A stretch of 64,000 nucleotides of DNA, taken from Bog-756 sp963753905. GTDB taxonomy: Bacteria; Actinomycetota; Acidimicrobiia; Acidimicrobiales; RAAP-2. Positions 17,486 to 26,665 of the stretch are shown in pieces (the stretch's first letter is position 1; each line of letters starts with the position of its first letter). The position numbers and the translations under genes are program-made. The stretch lies in contig CAVWDZ010000001.1 of assembly GCA_963753905.1 (NCBI GenBank), positions 1,922,001 through 1,986,000 of the forward strand. The letters run 5' to 3'. Below the pieces are notes generated by a model. It saw only the letters and a list, made by a program, of their open reading frames with translations. It did no database searches and had not been told where the DNA came from.

Positions 17486-18460
17486 ATGCTGCTGGCACGT
17501 ATGGCCGAAGCCGTCTACTGGGCCGGGCGTCACCTCGAGCGCGCAGAGGGCACCTCGCGCATCGTGCAGGTCCACAGCGACACCCACGTGGACATGCCGG
17601 TCGGTCGGGACGTCGGCTGGGAGCCGCTCCTCTCGATCGTGGGCGCCGACGGCGAGCTCGCTACTCCCCACGCGGCCGGAGGAGGGGCGCGGGTCGCCGA
17701 GGAGGACGTCGTCGCGTTCCTCCTGCACGGCGATGGCAATGCCTCCTCGATCCTGTCCGCGATCGCCGCGGCGCGGGAGAACCTCCGCACGGCGCGACCG
17801 GTGGTCCCGCGGGAGGCGTGGGAAGCGTGCCACCGCCTGTGGCTCGCGAGCACCGACCACCTGGACGAAGCGGATTCCCGCGAAGGTCGGGTCCACTGGT
17901 TGCGGCGGGTCATCACCGGATGTCAGCAGATCCAGGGGATCCTGCTCGGCACCATGAGCCGGGACCAGGCCATGTCGTTCCTGGTCATCGGGCAGAACCT
18001 CGAGCGTGCCGACCTCACCACTCGGGTGCTCGACGTGCGCTCCGAAAGTCTGCAGCCGCCCGGTGCTGACGCCCCCTACGAGGTCGTCCACTGGATGGCC
18101 GTGCTCCGGTCACTCGCCGCCTACCAGCCCTTCCGCCGCGCGATGCCGGCGCGACCCCAGGGTGGATCGACGCTGCGCTTTCTGCTCCAGGATGACCGGT
18201 TCCCCCGCGCGGTAGCCGCTTGCCTGGCCGAGACCCGCGCCCACCTGAAGGTGCTGACCCGGTCCGAGGACGCTCAGGAGGCCTGCCGGGACGCCTCGGT
18301 GATCATCGCTTCAGCCGCCGTGCCACGGTTGACGGTGACCGGGTTGGGCAGATTCCTCGACGAGGTGCAGGTCGCTCTCGCGGAGATTCACGACCGGCTC
18401 GACGGGACGTACTTCCGGCCCACCTTCGCCGGATGGGGGCGGGAGGCCGCCCTGCTGTGA
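17486..18460 (+). CDS. Alpha-E domain protein (COG2307)
   Basis: This all-helical 324-residue alpha-E (former DUF403) protein begins MLLARMAEAVYWAGRHLERAEG, the family hallmark. It continues with REAWEACHRLWL, LGTMSRDQAMSFLVIGQNLERAD and a final EVQVALAEIHDRLDGTYF helix. Family members accompany COG2308 ATP-grasps and transglutaminases and have no known catalytic residues, so it may be a scaffold or substrate carrier. The ATG has GAGGGAGG six bases upstream. Its stop overlaps the next start as GTGA. Confidence 0.88.
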   Translation: MLLARMAEAVYWAGRHLERAEGTSRIVQVHSDTHVDMPVGRDVGWEPLLSIVGADGELATPHAAGGGARVAEEDVVAFLLHGDGNASSILSAIAAARENLRTARPVVPREAWEACHRLWLASTDHLDEADSREGRVHWLRRVITGCQQIQGILLGTMSRDQAMSFLVIGQNLERADLTTRVLDVRSESLQPPGADAPYEVVHWMAVLRSLAAYQPFRRAMPARPQGGSTLRFLLQDDRFPRAVAACLAETRAHLKVLTRSEDAQEACRDASVIIASAAVPRLTVTGLGRFLDEVQVALAEIHDRLDGTYFRPTFAGWGREAALL

Positions 18461-21128
18461 GCTCCGCCGCCCCGTTGGGCGTGGAACGTGTGAGGTCAGG
18501 CCGGGAGGGTCCCGTCGCGACAGAGGCCTGCCGGGACGAGTGCCGCGCGGCGGACGGAACGGTGCGGAAGTACTGGCGCCAGGTTGCCGACGAGCTGGCA
18601 GCGCTCGGGCCGTCGGGGCTGCTCGCCCGCCGAGACGAACTCACCCGCCTGCTCCGCAACGAAGGCGCCACCTACAACGTCGGGCGGGATGGGGTCAGCC
18701 GGCGTCGACCGTGGTCGGTCGATCCGGTTCCCTTCGTGCTCGATGAGACCGAGTGGAGCAGGCTCGAGCAGGCGGTGTCCCAACGCGTGGCCCTCCTCGA
18801 CCTCGTCGCAGCAGACCTCTACGGAGACCGGCGGCTCGTGACGGAGGGACAACTCCCAGCAGAGCTGGTGCTCGGCCACCCGGCATTCCTGCGGGCCTGC
18901 GCCGGTCGGGACGGCCCGGGTGTTCCCCGGCTCTTCCTCACCGCTGTCGATGTCGTACGCGACAGCGCCGGCCGGTTCCGTGCGGTCGGCGACCGGACCC
19001 AGGCCCCATCCGGGCTCGGCTATGCGCTGGTCAACCGCTCCGCCCTCTCCAGGGTCCTGCCGACGCTGCACCGCGCCTCCGGGGTCGAACGGCTGGCCGG
19101 CTTCTTCCGTGCCATCCGCGCAGCGGTGACCCGGGCCGCTCCCGACGGGGTCGACGAGCCCCGGGCGGTCATCATGACCCCCGGCCCGGCGAGCGAGACG
19201 TACTTCGAGCACGCCTACCTGGCCTCGTACCTCGGCATCCCGCTCGTCGAGGGCCGCGACCTGCTCGTCGAGAACAATCGGGTCTGGCTGCGGTCGCTGG
19301 CGGGCCTCGACGCTGTCGACGTGATCCTGCGACGGGTCGACGACCAGTGGTGCGACCCGGTCGAGCTCCGGGCGGACTCCCTCCTCGGGGTTCCCGGCCT
19401 TGTCGAAGCCGTTCGGAGAGGACGAGTGGCGGTACTCAACCCACTCGGGAGTGGTCTCCTCGAGAACCCGGCGCTGACCGCGCTCCTCGGGGAGTTCGCC
19501 CGACCGCTGCTCGGCGAGGAGCTCATCCTCCGTGGACCGGAGAGCTGGTGGTGCGGCCGACGCGCGGGGCGGAGCCACGTGCTGGCGTGCCTCGACGACC
19601 TCATTCTCCTCCCGGTCCGGCCGCTCGACGGGATCGGGCCGGTGGTGCCGGGCCGGTGCTCGCGGGGGAGCTCGATCAGCTGCGCGCCCGGATCATCGCC
19701 CGACCGGAGGACTGGGTGGGACAGGAGGTCCTCGAGCCCTCGACGGTGCCCACCGTGACCGACACCGGAGCCCTCGAGCCGCGTCCGGTCGGACTTCGAA
19801 CCTTCGCGGTGGCGGACGGCACCGATGCGCACGCCCCGGGGGTCCGGGTCCTCCCGGGAGGACTGACCAGGGTCGGGGCGCACCCGGACTCGCTGGTCAT
19901 CTCGAGCCGGGAAGAAGGAACCAGCAAGGACACCTGGGTCGCGTCTTCCGAACCGGTGCTCCAGCAGAGCCCCTGGCTGCCGGCGCCGCGGCTCCGGACG
20001 ACCCGGGTGACCCTCCCCGAGGGGCCGATCCCGCTCCCGGGCCGGGCAGCCGCCCAGCTCTTCGTCCTGGGCCGAAGCGCCGAGCACGCCGAGCTGGTCA
20101 TCCGTCTCGTCCGGACGGTCCTGGCCCGTCTCGACCAGCCGGTCGGTGGGAGCCGCGACGGCGGCGCCCAGTCGCTCGAGGTGCTGCTGTCCGCACTCGG
20201 GACGGCCTCAGGGTTCGATCCGGCCTCCGAGCCAGACGACGGGGTCCCGGCGAGCGGGTCTGTCAGCCATCGCGCGTCGCAACCCTCGACGGCCGAAGGC
20301 GCGGGCGAGCTGTCCACCGATCGCCGTGCCCTCGCACTACTGCTCGACGTCCGCATCGACGGCAGCCTGCTTTCGACCCTTCGGGTGCTGGTCGACGCCG
20401 CCTACTCGGTCCGCGAGCAGCTCTCGGCCGACTCCTGGCAACTCGTCGGGGACATCGAGGAGGAGGCGGCCCGGCTCCGCAACCGGCCACCGACCCAGCT
20501 GGTCAGCGTGGAGCCCGGCCTCCAGCGCCTGCTCCGGTCCCTCCTGGCGTTCTCGGGGATCTCCGCCGAGAACATGCAACGGGACGCCGCCTGGAGGTTC
20601 CTCGACGGCGGACGACGCCTCGAGCGGGCCCAGGCGTTGGTCCGCCTGCTCCGTGCGGTGCTGGTGACCACCCGATCCGCCGTGGTCGAGGACCTCCTGG
20701 TGGAGTCGATGCTCAAGATGTCCGAGAGTCTGATCATCTTCCGGAGACAGGCGGGGTCGGTCCTCCACGTGGCCGGGGCACTCGACCTCCTCGTCTACGA
20801 CGAGGCCAACCCGCACGCCGTGCTCTACCAGCTCGAGCGTCTGGCCTCCCACCTGGCCGACCTGCCCACCCAGGACACCTCCCGGCGACTCGGCGCCCAG
20901 GAGCGACTCGCCCTCGAAGCCAGCACGCTGCTGCGCCTCACCGATGCCGGCCGCCTCGCCGCCGTCGACACGGGCTCAGGGCGGCGGCTGGAGCTCGACG
21001 AGGTCTTCGCCACCGTCGACGACCTCCTGGCCGAGCTGCTCGATTCGCTCCGCCGCACGTACTTCGCCCATGAGAGACTTTCGATGCTGGCCGATTGGAG
21101 GCCCGAGCGCATCGGGAGTCGCCTGTGA
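18457..21128 (+). pseudogene. ATP-grasp/alpha-E fusion, interrupted by a -1 frameshift
   Basis: A second permuted ATP-grasp (about the first 490 residues) is followed by an alpha-E domain (from about 19,980), as in known fused COG2308-COG2307 proteins of some 850-890 residues. The first frame runs from the coupled GTG at 18457 through FVLDETEWSRLEQAV, MTPGPASETYFEHAYLA and LLPVRPLDGIGPVV. From 19656 the sense continues one frame back as VLAGELDQLRARIIARPEDWVGQEV. One base appears to be missing near 19650-19655 in a G/C run. The first frame would stop at 19758. Both halves look otherwise intact, so this is a very recent mutation or a sequencing error. Confidence 0.85.
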
Positions 21129-22051
21129 GGTACCGGATCGTCCATCGCACCAGCTACCGCTACAGCGCCCCGGTGGCCCGGTGCCGCAACGAGGCGCACC
21201 TGCGCCCCCGGGACACCGACCGCCAGGAATGCCTCGTCAGCGAGGTGGTGGTGGAGCCCACTCCGACCAGTTGGAGCGACAGGACCGACTTCTACGGCAA
21301 CCCGCTGGCCAGCTTCGTGGTCGACGGCCCCTTCGAGGAGCTCACCGTGACGGCCACCAGCTCAGTCGAGGTCGGCGAGACCGACCCCCAGCCGGTGGTG
21401 GGGCCGACCTGGGAGGACGTCCGCACCATGTTGGCCGAGGACCTGAGCCGGCCGCTGCTCGACGTTCGCGAGTTCTGCTTCTCCTCGCCGCTCGTCACCA
21501 CGTCGCGGGTCGTGCGCTCCTACGCAGAGCAGTCCTTTCCCGCTGGGCGTCCCCTGGTCGACTCGATCACCGAGCTCACCCGGCGGATTCACGAGGACTT
21601 CCTCTACGACCCCGGCGTCACGACCGTGACCACTCCGCTCGAGGAGGTCCTCGTGCACCGGCGGGGCGTCTGCCAGGACTTCGCCCATCTCGCGGTGGGC
21701 TGCGTCCGCTCGATGGGCCTCGCCGCCCGCTACGTGAGCGGGTACCTCGAGACCGCCCCGGCCCCAGGGGGAGATCGGCTGGTCGGTGCGGACGCCTCCC
21801 ATGCCTGGCCTTCGGTCTACATCCCCGGATGGGGCTGGCTCGACGTCGACCCGACGAACAACGAGATCGTCGGTTCGACATACGTGACGACGGCCTGGGG
21901 TCGCGACTACGCGGACGTCTCCCCACTCAAGGGCATCGTCTTCGGAGGTGGTGACTCCCACACGCTGGACGTGGCCGTCGACGTGAGCCGGGTAGCCGAT
22001 GACGGCCCGGCGCGGGTCCTGCCGGACGGATCGGCCCTCAGAGGGAGTTGA
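21125..22051 (+). CDS. Transglutaminase-like cysteine protease family protein (COG1305)
   Basis: This 308-residue protein has the bacterial transglutaminase N-terminal domain (VRYRIVHRTSYRYSAPVARCRNEAHLRPR) and a papain-like core. The catalytic triad is visible: Cys in RRGVCQDFAHL near residue 190, His in DASHAWPSVYIPG and Asp in GWLDVDPTNN. In this gene context it may cleave or cross-link the peptide made by the ATP-grasps. The GTG start overlaps the upstream stop (GTGA). The last 14 bases overlap the tail of the globin gene on the other strand. Confidence 0.9.
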   Translation: MRYRIVHRTSYRYSAPVARCRNEAHLRPRDTDRQECLVSEVVVEPTPTSWSDRTDFYGNPLASFVVDGPFEELTVTATSSVEVGETDPQPVVGPTWEDVRTMLAEDLSRPLLDVREFCFSSPLVTTSRVVRSYAEQSFPAGRPLVDSITELTRRIHEDFLYDPGVTTVTTPLEEVLVHRRGVCQDFAHLAVGCVRSMGLAARYVSGYLETAPAPGGDRLVGADASHAWPSVYIPGWGWLDVDPTNNEIVGSTYVTTAWGRDYADVSPLKGIVFGGGDSHTLDVAVDVSRVADDGPARVLPDGSALRGS

Positions 22052-22427
22052 CCAGGGTGCGGGCGGCCATCGCCAGATAGTCGATGAGCTCCTCGCGGTC
22101 CGCCGGGGGCATGTCGAGGGAATCGACAGCCGCGGTCATGTGCCCCATCCACCGCTCGGCCTCGGTGGTGCCGATGACGAACCGGGCGTGACGCATGCGC
22201 AGGCGGGGATGGCCGCGCTCCTGCTCGTAGGTGGTGGGCCCGCCCCAGTACTGCATGAGGAACAGGGCGAGGTGCGCCTTCGACTCGGTGAGGTCCTCGG
22301 GGTACATGGGGCGGAGCACGAGATCGGTGGCCACGCCGGCGTAGAACGCCTCGACCAGGGCGACAAAGAACGGCTCGCCGCCCCAGCGTTCGAATGGCGT
22401 CCCGTCGGACTTCCGGGTCACTCGCAC
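22038..22427 (-). CDS. Truncated haemoglobin, group II type
   Basis: This 129-residue 2-on-2 globin is used for oxygen or nitric-oxide chemistry. It has ERWGGEPFFVALVEAFYAGV with the B10 Tyr region, the RPMYPEDL turn and the proximal His in HPRLRMRHARFVIG. An AERWMGHM helix follows with the group II tryptophan. The GTG start is supported by a TACAGT element six bases upstream. It is divergent from an acyl-CoA dehydrogenase gene. Confidence 0.9.
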   Translation of the reverse strand: MRVTRKSDGTPFERWGGEPFFVALVEAFYAGVATDLVLRPMYPEDLTESKAHLALFLMQYWGGPTTYEQERGHPRLRMRHARFVIGTTEAERWMGHMTAAVDSLDMPPADREELIDYLAMAARTLVNSL

Positions 22428-22433
22428 GCCTCG

Positions 22434-22439
22434 ACTGTA
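22434..22439 (-). promoter_or_regulatory. -10 element of a leaderless promoter for the globin gene
   Basis: The minus strand reads TACAGT, six bases from the GTG start at 22427. The divergent acyl-CoA dehydrogenase promoter (TAGCCT at 22453-22458 on the plus strand) lies only 13 bases away, so the two promoters probably share regulatory space. Confidence 0.5.
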
Positions 22440-22452
22440 GGCCGGGGTCGAT

Positions 22453-22458
22453 TAGCCT
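22453..22458 (+). promoter_or_regulatory. -10 element for the acyl-CoA dehydrogenase at 22505
   Basis: TAGCCT here would start a message about 40 bases before the TTG start at 22505, leaving room for the GAGGGAGG ribosome-binding site at about 22490-22497. Confidence 0.4.
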
Positions 22459-22504
22459 CGAACCCGCCGGCACCGGCCCGTAGCGGCCAGAGGGAGGTCC
22501 CGCC

Positions 22505-23740
22505 TTGTTCGAGTGGTCCGAGGAGCACCTGATGGTGCGCGATGCGATCCGCCGGTTCATCGAGGCCGAGGTTGTCCCCAACATCGACGCCCTCGAACAC
22601 GGCGACATGCCCCCCTACGAGATCATCCGCAAGCTCTACGCGACCTTCGGGATGGACCAGATGGCCCGCGACCGTTTCAAGGCCCAGCTCGAGCGCAAGG
22701 CCGCCGGTACCAGTGCGCCCAAGGGGGAGCGAGCCGGGCGGGCTGGCGACGGGGGGGCGGCGGCGATGACCCTGATCCCGATCATCGAGCTCTGCCACCA
22801 CTGCCCGGGGATCGTGACCGCGATGGGAGTGAGCGTCGGGCTGGCCGCCGGCACGATCATGAAACAGGGGACACCGGCGCAGATGGAGCGGTGGGGACTC
22901 GACCTGCTCACCGCCGAGAAGATCGGCTCCTGGGCGATCACCGAGCCCAACTCCGGGTCGGATGCCCTCGGCGGCATGACCACCTCGGCCCGCCGTGACG
23001 GGGACGAGTACGTCCTCAACGGCAACAAGACGTACATCACCAACGGCCCCTACGCCGACACCATCGTCCTCTACGCCAAGCTCGACGACGGTTCGGACAC
23101 CCCGATCCGCGATCGCACGGTGCTCACGTTCATCCTGGAGAAGGGGATGAGCGGCCTCGAGCAGTCCAGGCCCTTCTCCAAGATGGGCCTCCATTCGTCC
23201 CCCACCGGCGAGCTCTTCCTGACCGACGTCCGGGTCAGCAGGGAGCACCTGCTCGGCGAGACCGAGGACGAGGGGAACGGCTCCGGTCGCGACTCGGCCA
23301 AGGGGAACTTCGTGACCGAACGGGCCGGTATGGCCGCCATGGCCCTCGGCGTGATCGAGGAGTGCCTCGCCCGGTCGGTCGACTACGCGCGCAACCGCGT
23401 CCTCTGGGGCCAGCCCATCGGCGACCGCCAGTTGATCCAGCTCAAGCTTGCCAAGATGGAGGTCGCCCGGCTCAACGTCCAGAACCTGGTCTTCCGTCAC
23501 ATCGAGACCTCGGCGGCCGGCCGGAGCCTCACGTTGGCCGAGGCCTCGGCCATGAAGCTCTATGCGGCCCAGGCCGCCTCGGAGGTCGCGATGGAGGCGG
23601 TCCAGCTCATGGGGGGCAACGGCTACATGGCCGAGTACCGCGTCGAGCAGCTCGCACGCGATGCCAAGGTCTTCCAGATCTACGCCGGCACCGACGAGAT
23701 CCAGGTCACCCACATCGCGAAGGCCCTGCTCGCTCCCTGA
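22505..23740 (+). CDS. Acyl-CoA dehydrogenase
   Basis: This 411-residue flavoenzyme oxidises acyl-CoA at the alpha-beta position. FAD and substrate motifs are present: IGSWAITEPNSGSDALGGM, TYITNGPYAD and FSKMGLHSSPTGELFLTDVRV. The C-terminal helical domain holds the QLMGGNGYMAEYRVEQLARD segment with a catalytic Glu position near the YAGTDEIQ end. A short low-complexity insert (residues about 65-85) sits in the N-terminal helical domain. The start is TTG with a good ribosome-binding site. It converges on plsX with 25 bases between. Confidence 0.92.
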   Translation: MFEWSEEHLMVRDAIRRFIEAEVVPNIDALEHGDMPPYEIIRKLYATFGMDQMARDRFKAQLERKAAGTSAPKGERAGRAGDGGAAAMTLIPIIELCHHCPGIVTAMGVSVGLAAGTIMKQGTPAQMERWGLDLLTAEKIGSWAITEPNSGSDALGGMTTSARRDGDEYVLNGNKTYITNGPYADTIVLYAKLDDGSDTPIRDRTVLTFILEKGMSGLEQSRPFSKMGLHSSPTGELFLTDVRVSREHLLGETEDEGNGSGRDSAKGNFVTERAGMAAMALGVIEECLARSVDYARNRVLWGQPIGDRQLIQLKLAKMEVARLNVQNLVFRHIETSAAGRSLTLAEASAMKLYAAQAASEVAMEAVQLMGGNGYMAEYRVEQLARDAKVFQIYAGTDEIQVTHIAKALLAP

Positions 23741-23765
23741 GCAGGACCCGCCGGGGAGCCGCCCC

Positions 23766-24797
23766 TCAAGCTGGGGGGTCTGGGCGCACCGAGGCGGCGA
23801 CCGCCTCGACCAGGCCGGAAACCGCCAGGTCGTGAGCCACGGTGATGGCATTGGCCATCGCGACCGACGACGACGAACCGTGGCTGATCACGCACACGCC
23901 GTCCACCCCGAGCAGCATGGCACCGCCGGTGTTCTCGGGATCGAGCGAGCCGGCCAGCGGCAGGAGGTGCGGCAGGAGGATGTCGGCGGCAGACCGGACC
24001 TCTGGTCGGCCCAGGACGCCGGTGAGCGTGTCCATGATGAACCGGAGGCTGCCTTCGAGGGTCTTGAGTGCGACGTTCCCAGTGAAGCCGTCGGTGACGA
24101 TGACGTCCGCCCGGTCCTCGAAGAAGTCGCGGCCCTCGACGTTGCCCACGAACACGAATTCGGACGGTGTGCCCTTGGCCAGCAGCGCGTGGGTCTCCTT
24201 GACCAGCGCGGTGCCCTTGGTCTGCTCCTCCCCGATCGAGAGCAGCGCGACCCGCGGCCGCTCGACTGCGTAGCGCTTGCGCGAGAAGGCCGCCCCCATC
24301 TCGGCGAACTGCACGAGCATCTGCGGCGTGGCTTCCGCGTTGGCCCCCGAATCGAGCAGTACGGTCGGCCACGCCTTCTCGAGGTCGGGGATCGGGGTGG
24401 CGATGGCCGGTCGGATCACCCCGGGAAGGCGGCCCATCCGCAGCAGCGCCGACGCCATGGTGGCCCCGGTGTTGCCGGCCGAGACCATGGCCATCGCGGT
24501 GCCGTCCCGCACCGCCTCGGCCGCTCGGACCAGGGAGGAGTCCTTCTTCCGACGCACGCCCTGGCCGGGGTCGTCGTCCATGCCGATGACCTCGCTGGCA
24601 GCGATGACCGGCAGGTTGCCGATGTCGCCCATCCCCCCGGGCCTGCCGACCAGGACGACGCCGACGGCGCCCGCCTCCGCCACCCGGCGCGCGCCGGCCA
24701 CGATCTCACCGGGAGCCCTGTCGCCGCCCATCGCGTCGACCGCCACCGGCAGTGCGGCCAGTGCCGCACCCGTGGGTCGAGCGCCGCCACGCGCCAC
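23766..24797 (-). CDS. plsX: Phosphate acyltransferase PlsX
   Basis: This 343-residue enzyme turns acyl-ACP into acyl-phosphate for phospholipid synthesis. It begins with VAVDAMGGDRAPGEIV, and has VSAGNTGATMASALL, LLDSGANAEATPQML, VFVGNVEGRDFF and DVIVTDGFTGNVALKTLEG. The GTG start at 24797 shares one base with the rpmF stop. In many bacteria plsX is followed by fab genes or acpP. Here it is the last gene of its block. Confidence 0.96.
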   Translation of the reverse strand: MARGGARPTGAALAALPVAVDAMGGDRAPGEIVAGARRVAEAGAVGVVLVGRPGGMGDIGNLPVIAASEVIGMDDDPGQGVRRKKDSSLVRAAEAVRDGTAMAMVSAGNTGATMASALLRMGRLPGVIRPAIATPIPDLEKAWPTVLLDSGANAEATPQMLVQFAEMGAAFSRKRYAVERPRVALLSIGEEQTKGTALVKETHALLAKGTPSEFVFVGNVEGRDFFEDRADVIVTDGFTGNVALKTLEGSLRFIMDTLTGVLGRPEVRSAADILLPHLLPLAGSLDPENTGGAMLLGVDGVCVISHGSSSSVAMANAITVAHDLAVSGLVEAVAASVRPDPPA

Positions 24798-24976
24798 TAG
24801 TCGACTTCGATCGCCTGACGGCCCTTGTACCACCCGCAGTTGGGACAGACGATATGGGGGAGCTTCGCCGTCGTGCACTGGGGGCACACCGACCGCGCCG
24901 GCGCCTTCAGCACCCAGCTGGACGCGCGGCGGCTCCTGCTCTTCGACTTGGAGGTCTTCTTCTTCGGAACGGCCAT
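24797..24976 (-). CDS. rpmF: 50S ribosomal protein L32
   Basis: This 59-residue zinc-ribbon form of L32 begins MAVPKKKTSKSKSRSRRA. The zinc-binding cysteines are in VCPQC and VCPNC (C-x2-C, twice). Zinc-free paralogues are expressed in some actinobacteria under zinc limitation, and this is the zinc-containing type. It lies between the YceD fusion and plsX, its usual neighbours. Confidence 0.96.
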   Translation of the reverse strand: MAVPKKKTSKSKSRSRRASSWVLKAPARSVCPQCTTAKLPHIVCPNCGWYKGRQAIEVD

Positions 24977-24993
24977 AAGCGGGACAGCTTAGG

Positions 24994-26190
24994 TCACGGT
25001 CGGGCGTCGGGCTCACGCAGGGCGTCGAGGGCCGACCAACGCGGGTCGGTGGCGGGAGCACAGGCGCACGGTTCGGTGTTCCGGTTGGCCCCGCAGGTCG
25101 GGCACAGGCCCAGACAGGCCTCCGAGCAGAGGGGGGCGAGGGGCAGCTCGAGGATGACCGCGTCGCGAGCCAGGGGCTCGAGATCGAGCTCGTCCCCGTT
25201 CAGGGGGTAGGCCTCCTCGTCCCGCCCGGCGCCGTGTTCCGGTGCATACCGCTCACGGACCCGGGCCTCGACCGCGCCCCGGACCGGCCCTCCGCAGCGC
25301 CGGCACTCACCCTCCCACGGCGCGGTCACCACTCCGGTGGCGCTGATCCCCCCGGAGTAGGAGGCAAGGGTCAGGTCGGCGACCACCGACGCCCCCTCGG
25401 GAACCGCCACCGACACCGCCCCGAGGTCCGGGATCGGGCCCTCGCGGTGCTCGTGCCGGGTGGTCCCGGGCTGCCTGCGGAGCTCGGCCACCTGGACCAG
25501 GAAGGGCCGCCGCACCCGTGGCCCGGCACCGGCGTGCCCGGGCGTCGCCTGGTGGGCCCTGGTCGTCACCGGGTCCTCAGGCGAGGTCCTGGTCGAAGAA
25601 GCCCTCGGGCTCCTCTCCCCCCCGTCGAGCCGGTCGACGCTCCCGGCGGGGGCCAAGGTGGTGTCCCCCTGGTCGCCGATCTCGACGGCGGGAAGCGGGC
25701 TCACCTGCAGCTTTTCGCGGCCGGCCTGGACCGTCTTCATGGTGCGGTCGAGCACGATCTCGAAGCTGGCCAACTTCTGATCGGCGTAGTCCTCCGCCTC
25801 GTGCCGTAGACGCCGCGCCTCCTCGTTCGCGTCGTCCAGGATCCGCTGGGCCACGTGGTTCGCCTGGCGGACCACCTCGGTGCGCTGGACCAACCGCTCG
25901 GCCTGCACCCGGACCTCTTCGAGGATGCCCTCCGCTTCACGGTTCCGCTCGGCGAGGAACTCCTCGCGCTCCTTCAGGAGCCACCGGGCCTGGCGCAGCT
26001 CGTCGGGCATCCGCTCGAGGGCCCCCTCGAGCAGCTCGCTGAGCTCGTCACGCGGGACGAGCACCGATGCCGAGAGGGGCATCGCCTTGGCGGTCTGGAC
26101 GAGATCGAGGGCGCTCCGGATGTACGTCTCCGCATCGACCTGCTCGCTCGCCGCCCGCTGCTCGTCGAGGTCGTCGAAGAGGTCACTCAC
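24994..26190 (-). CDS. Coiled-coil protein fused to a YceD/DUF177 domain
   Basis: In this 398-residue chain, residues 1-165 are a charged coiled coil (LKEREEFLAERNREAEGILE, then NEEARRLRHEAEDYADQKL) like the ATP-synthase-b/DivIVA-like protein often encoded between coaD and the DUF177 gene in actinobacteria. Residues about 165-225 are a low-complexity linker. From about residue 225 (PFLVQVAELRRQPG) comes DUF177 (YceD), with a CRRC pair and a C-terminal cysteine cluster (CSEACLGLCPTCGAN). YceD proteins are linked to 23S rRNA accumulation. The reading frame is open throughout and no internal ribosome-binding site is obvious. Confidence 0.85.
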   Translation of the reverse strand: MSDLFDDLDEQRAASEQVDAETYIRSALDLVQTAKAMPLSASVLVPRDELSELLEGALERMPDELRQARWLLKEREEFLAERNREAEGILEEVRVQAERLVQRTEVVRQANHVAQRILDDANEEARRLRHEAEDYADQKLASFEIVLDRTMKTVQAGREKLQVSPLPAVEIGDQGDTTLAPAGSVDRLDGGERSPRASSTRTSPEDPVTTRAHQATPGHAGAGPRVRRPFLVQVAELRRQPGTTRHEHREGPIPDLGAVSVAVPEGASVVADLTLASYSGGISATGVVTAPWEGECRRCGGPVRGAVEARVRERYAPEHGAGRDEEAYPLNGDELDLEPLARDAVILELPLAPLCSEACLGLCPTCGANRNTEPCACAPATDPRWSALDALREPDARP

Positions 26191-26665
26191 CGGCGAACTT
26201 CTCCTCGAGACGACTCGCGACCACCTTGGGCACGAAGGCCGTCACGTCGCCGCCGAACCGAGCCACCTCGCGCAGGAGGCGCGAGGCGATGAACGAATGG
26301 GCCGAGCTGGTCGGGATGAAGAGGGTCTCCACTCCGGAGAGCTGCTTGTTCATCTGGGCCATCTGCAGCTCGTTCTCGAAGTCGGACACCGCCCGCAATC
26401 CCTTCACGATGGCACTGGCCCCGACGTCGTGGGCCACGTTGACCACCAGAGTGGCCACCGAGACGATGCGCACGTTGACCAGATGGGCGAGGGACTCCTC
26501 GAGCATTGTCTTGCGCTCGTCGAGGTCGAAGAGGGCCTCGCTCTTCTGGGGATTGCGGAGTGCGGCCACGACCACTTCGTCGAAGAGGCGGGACGCCCGC
26601 TCGATCACCTCGAGATGCCCGTTGTGGACCGGATCGAAGGACCCCGGGATGAGCGCAATCCTCAC
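26183..26665 (-). CDS. coaD: Phosphopantetheine adenylyltransferase
   Basis: This 160-residue enzyme makes dephospho-CoA from phosphopantetheine and ATP. The nucleotidyltransferase signature IPGSFDPVHNGHLEVIERA is at the start, and the adenine/phosphate site SSAHSFIASRLLREVARFGGDV is near residue 125. The GTG start overlaps the rsmD stop (GTGA), which rules out longer in-frame starts. The end overlaps the coiled-coil gene by eight bases. Confidence 0.96.
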   Translation of the reverse strand: MRIALIPGSFDPVHNGHLEVIERASRLFDEVVVAALRNPQKSEALFDLDERKTMLEESLAHLVNVRIVSVATLVVNVAHDVGASAIVKGLRAVSDFENELQMAQMNKQLSGVETLFIPTSSAHSFIASRLLREVARFGGDVTAFVPKVVASRLEEKFAGE

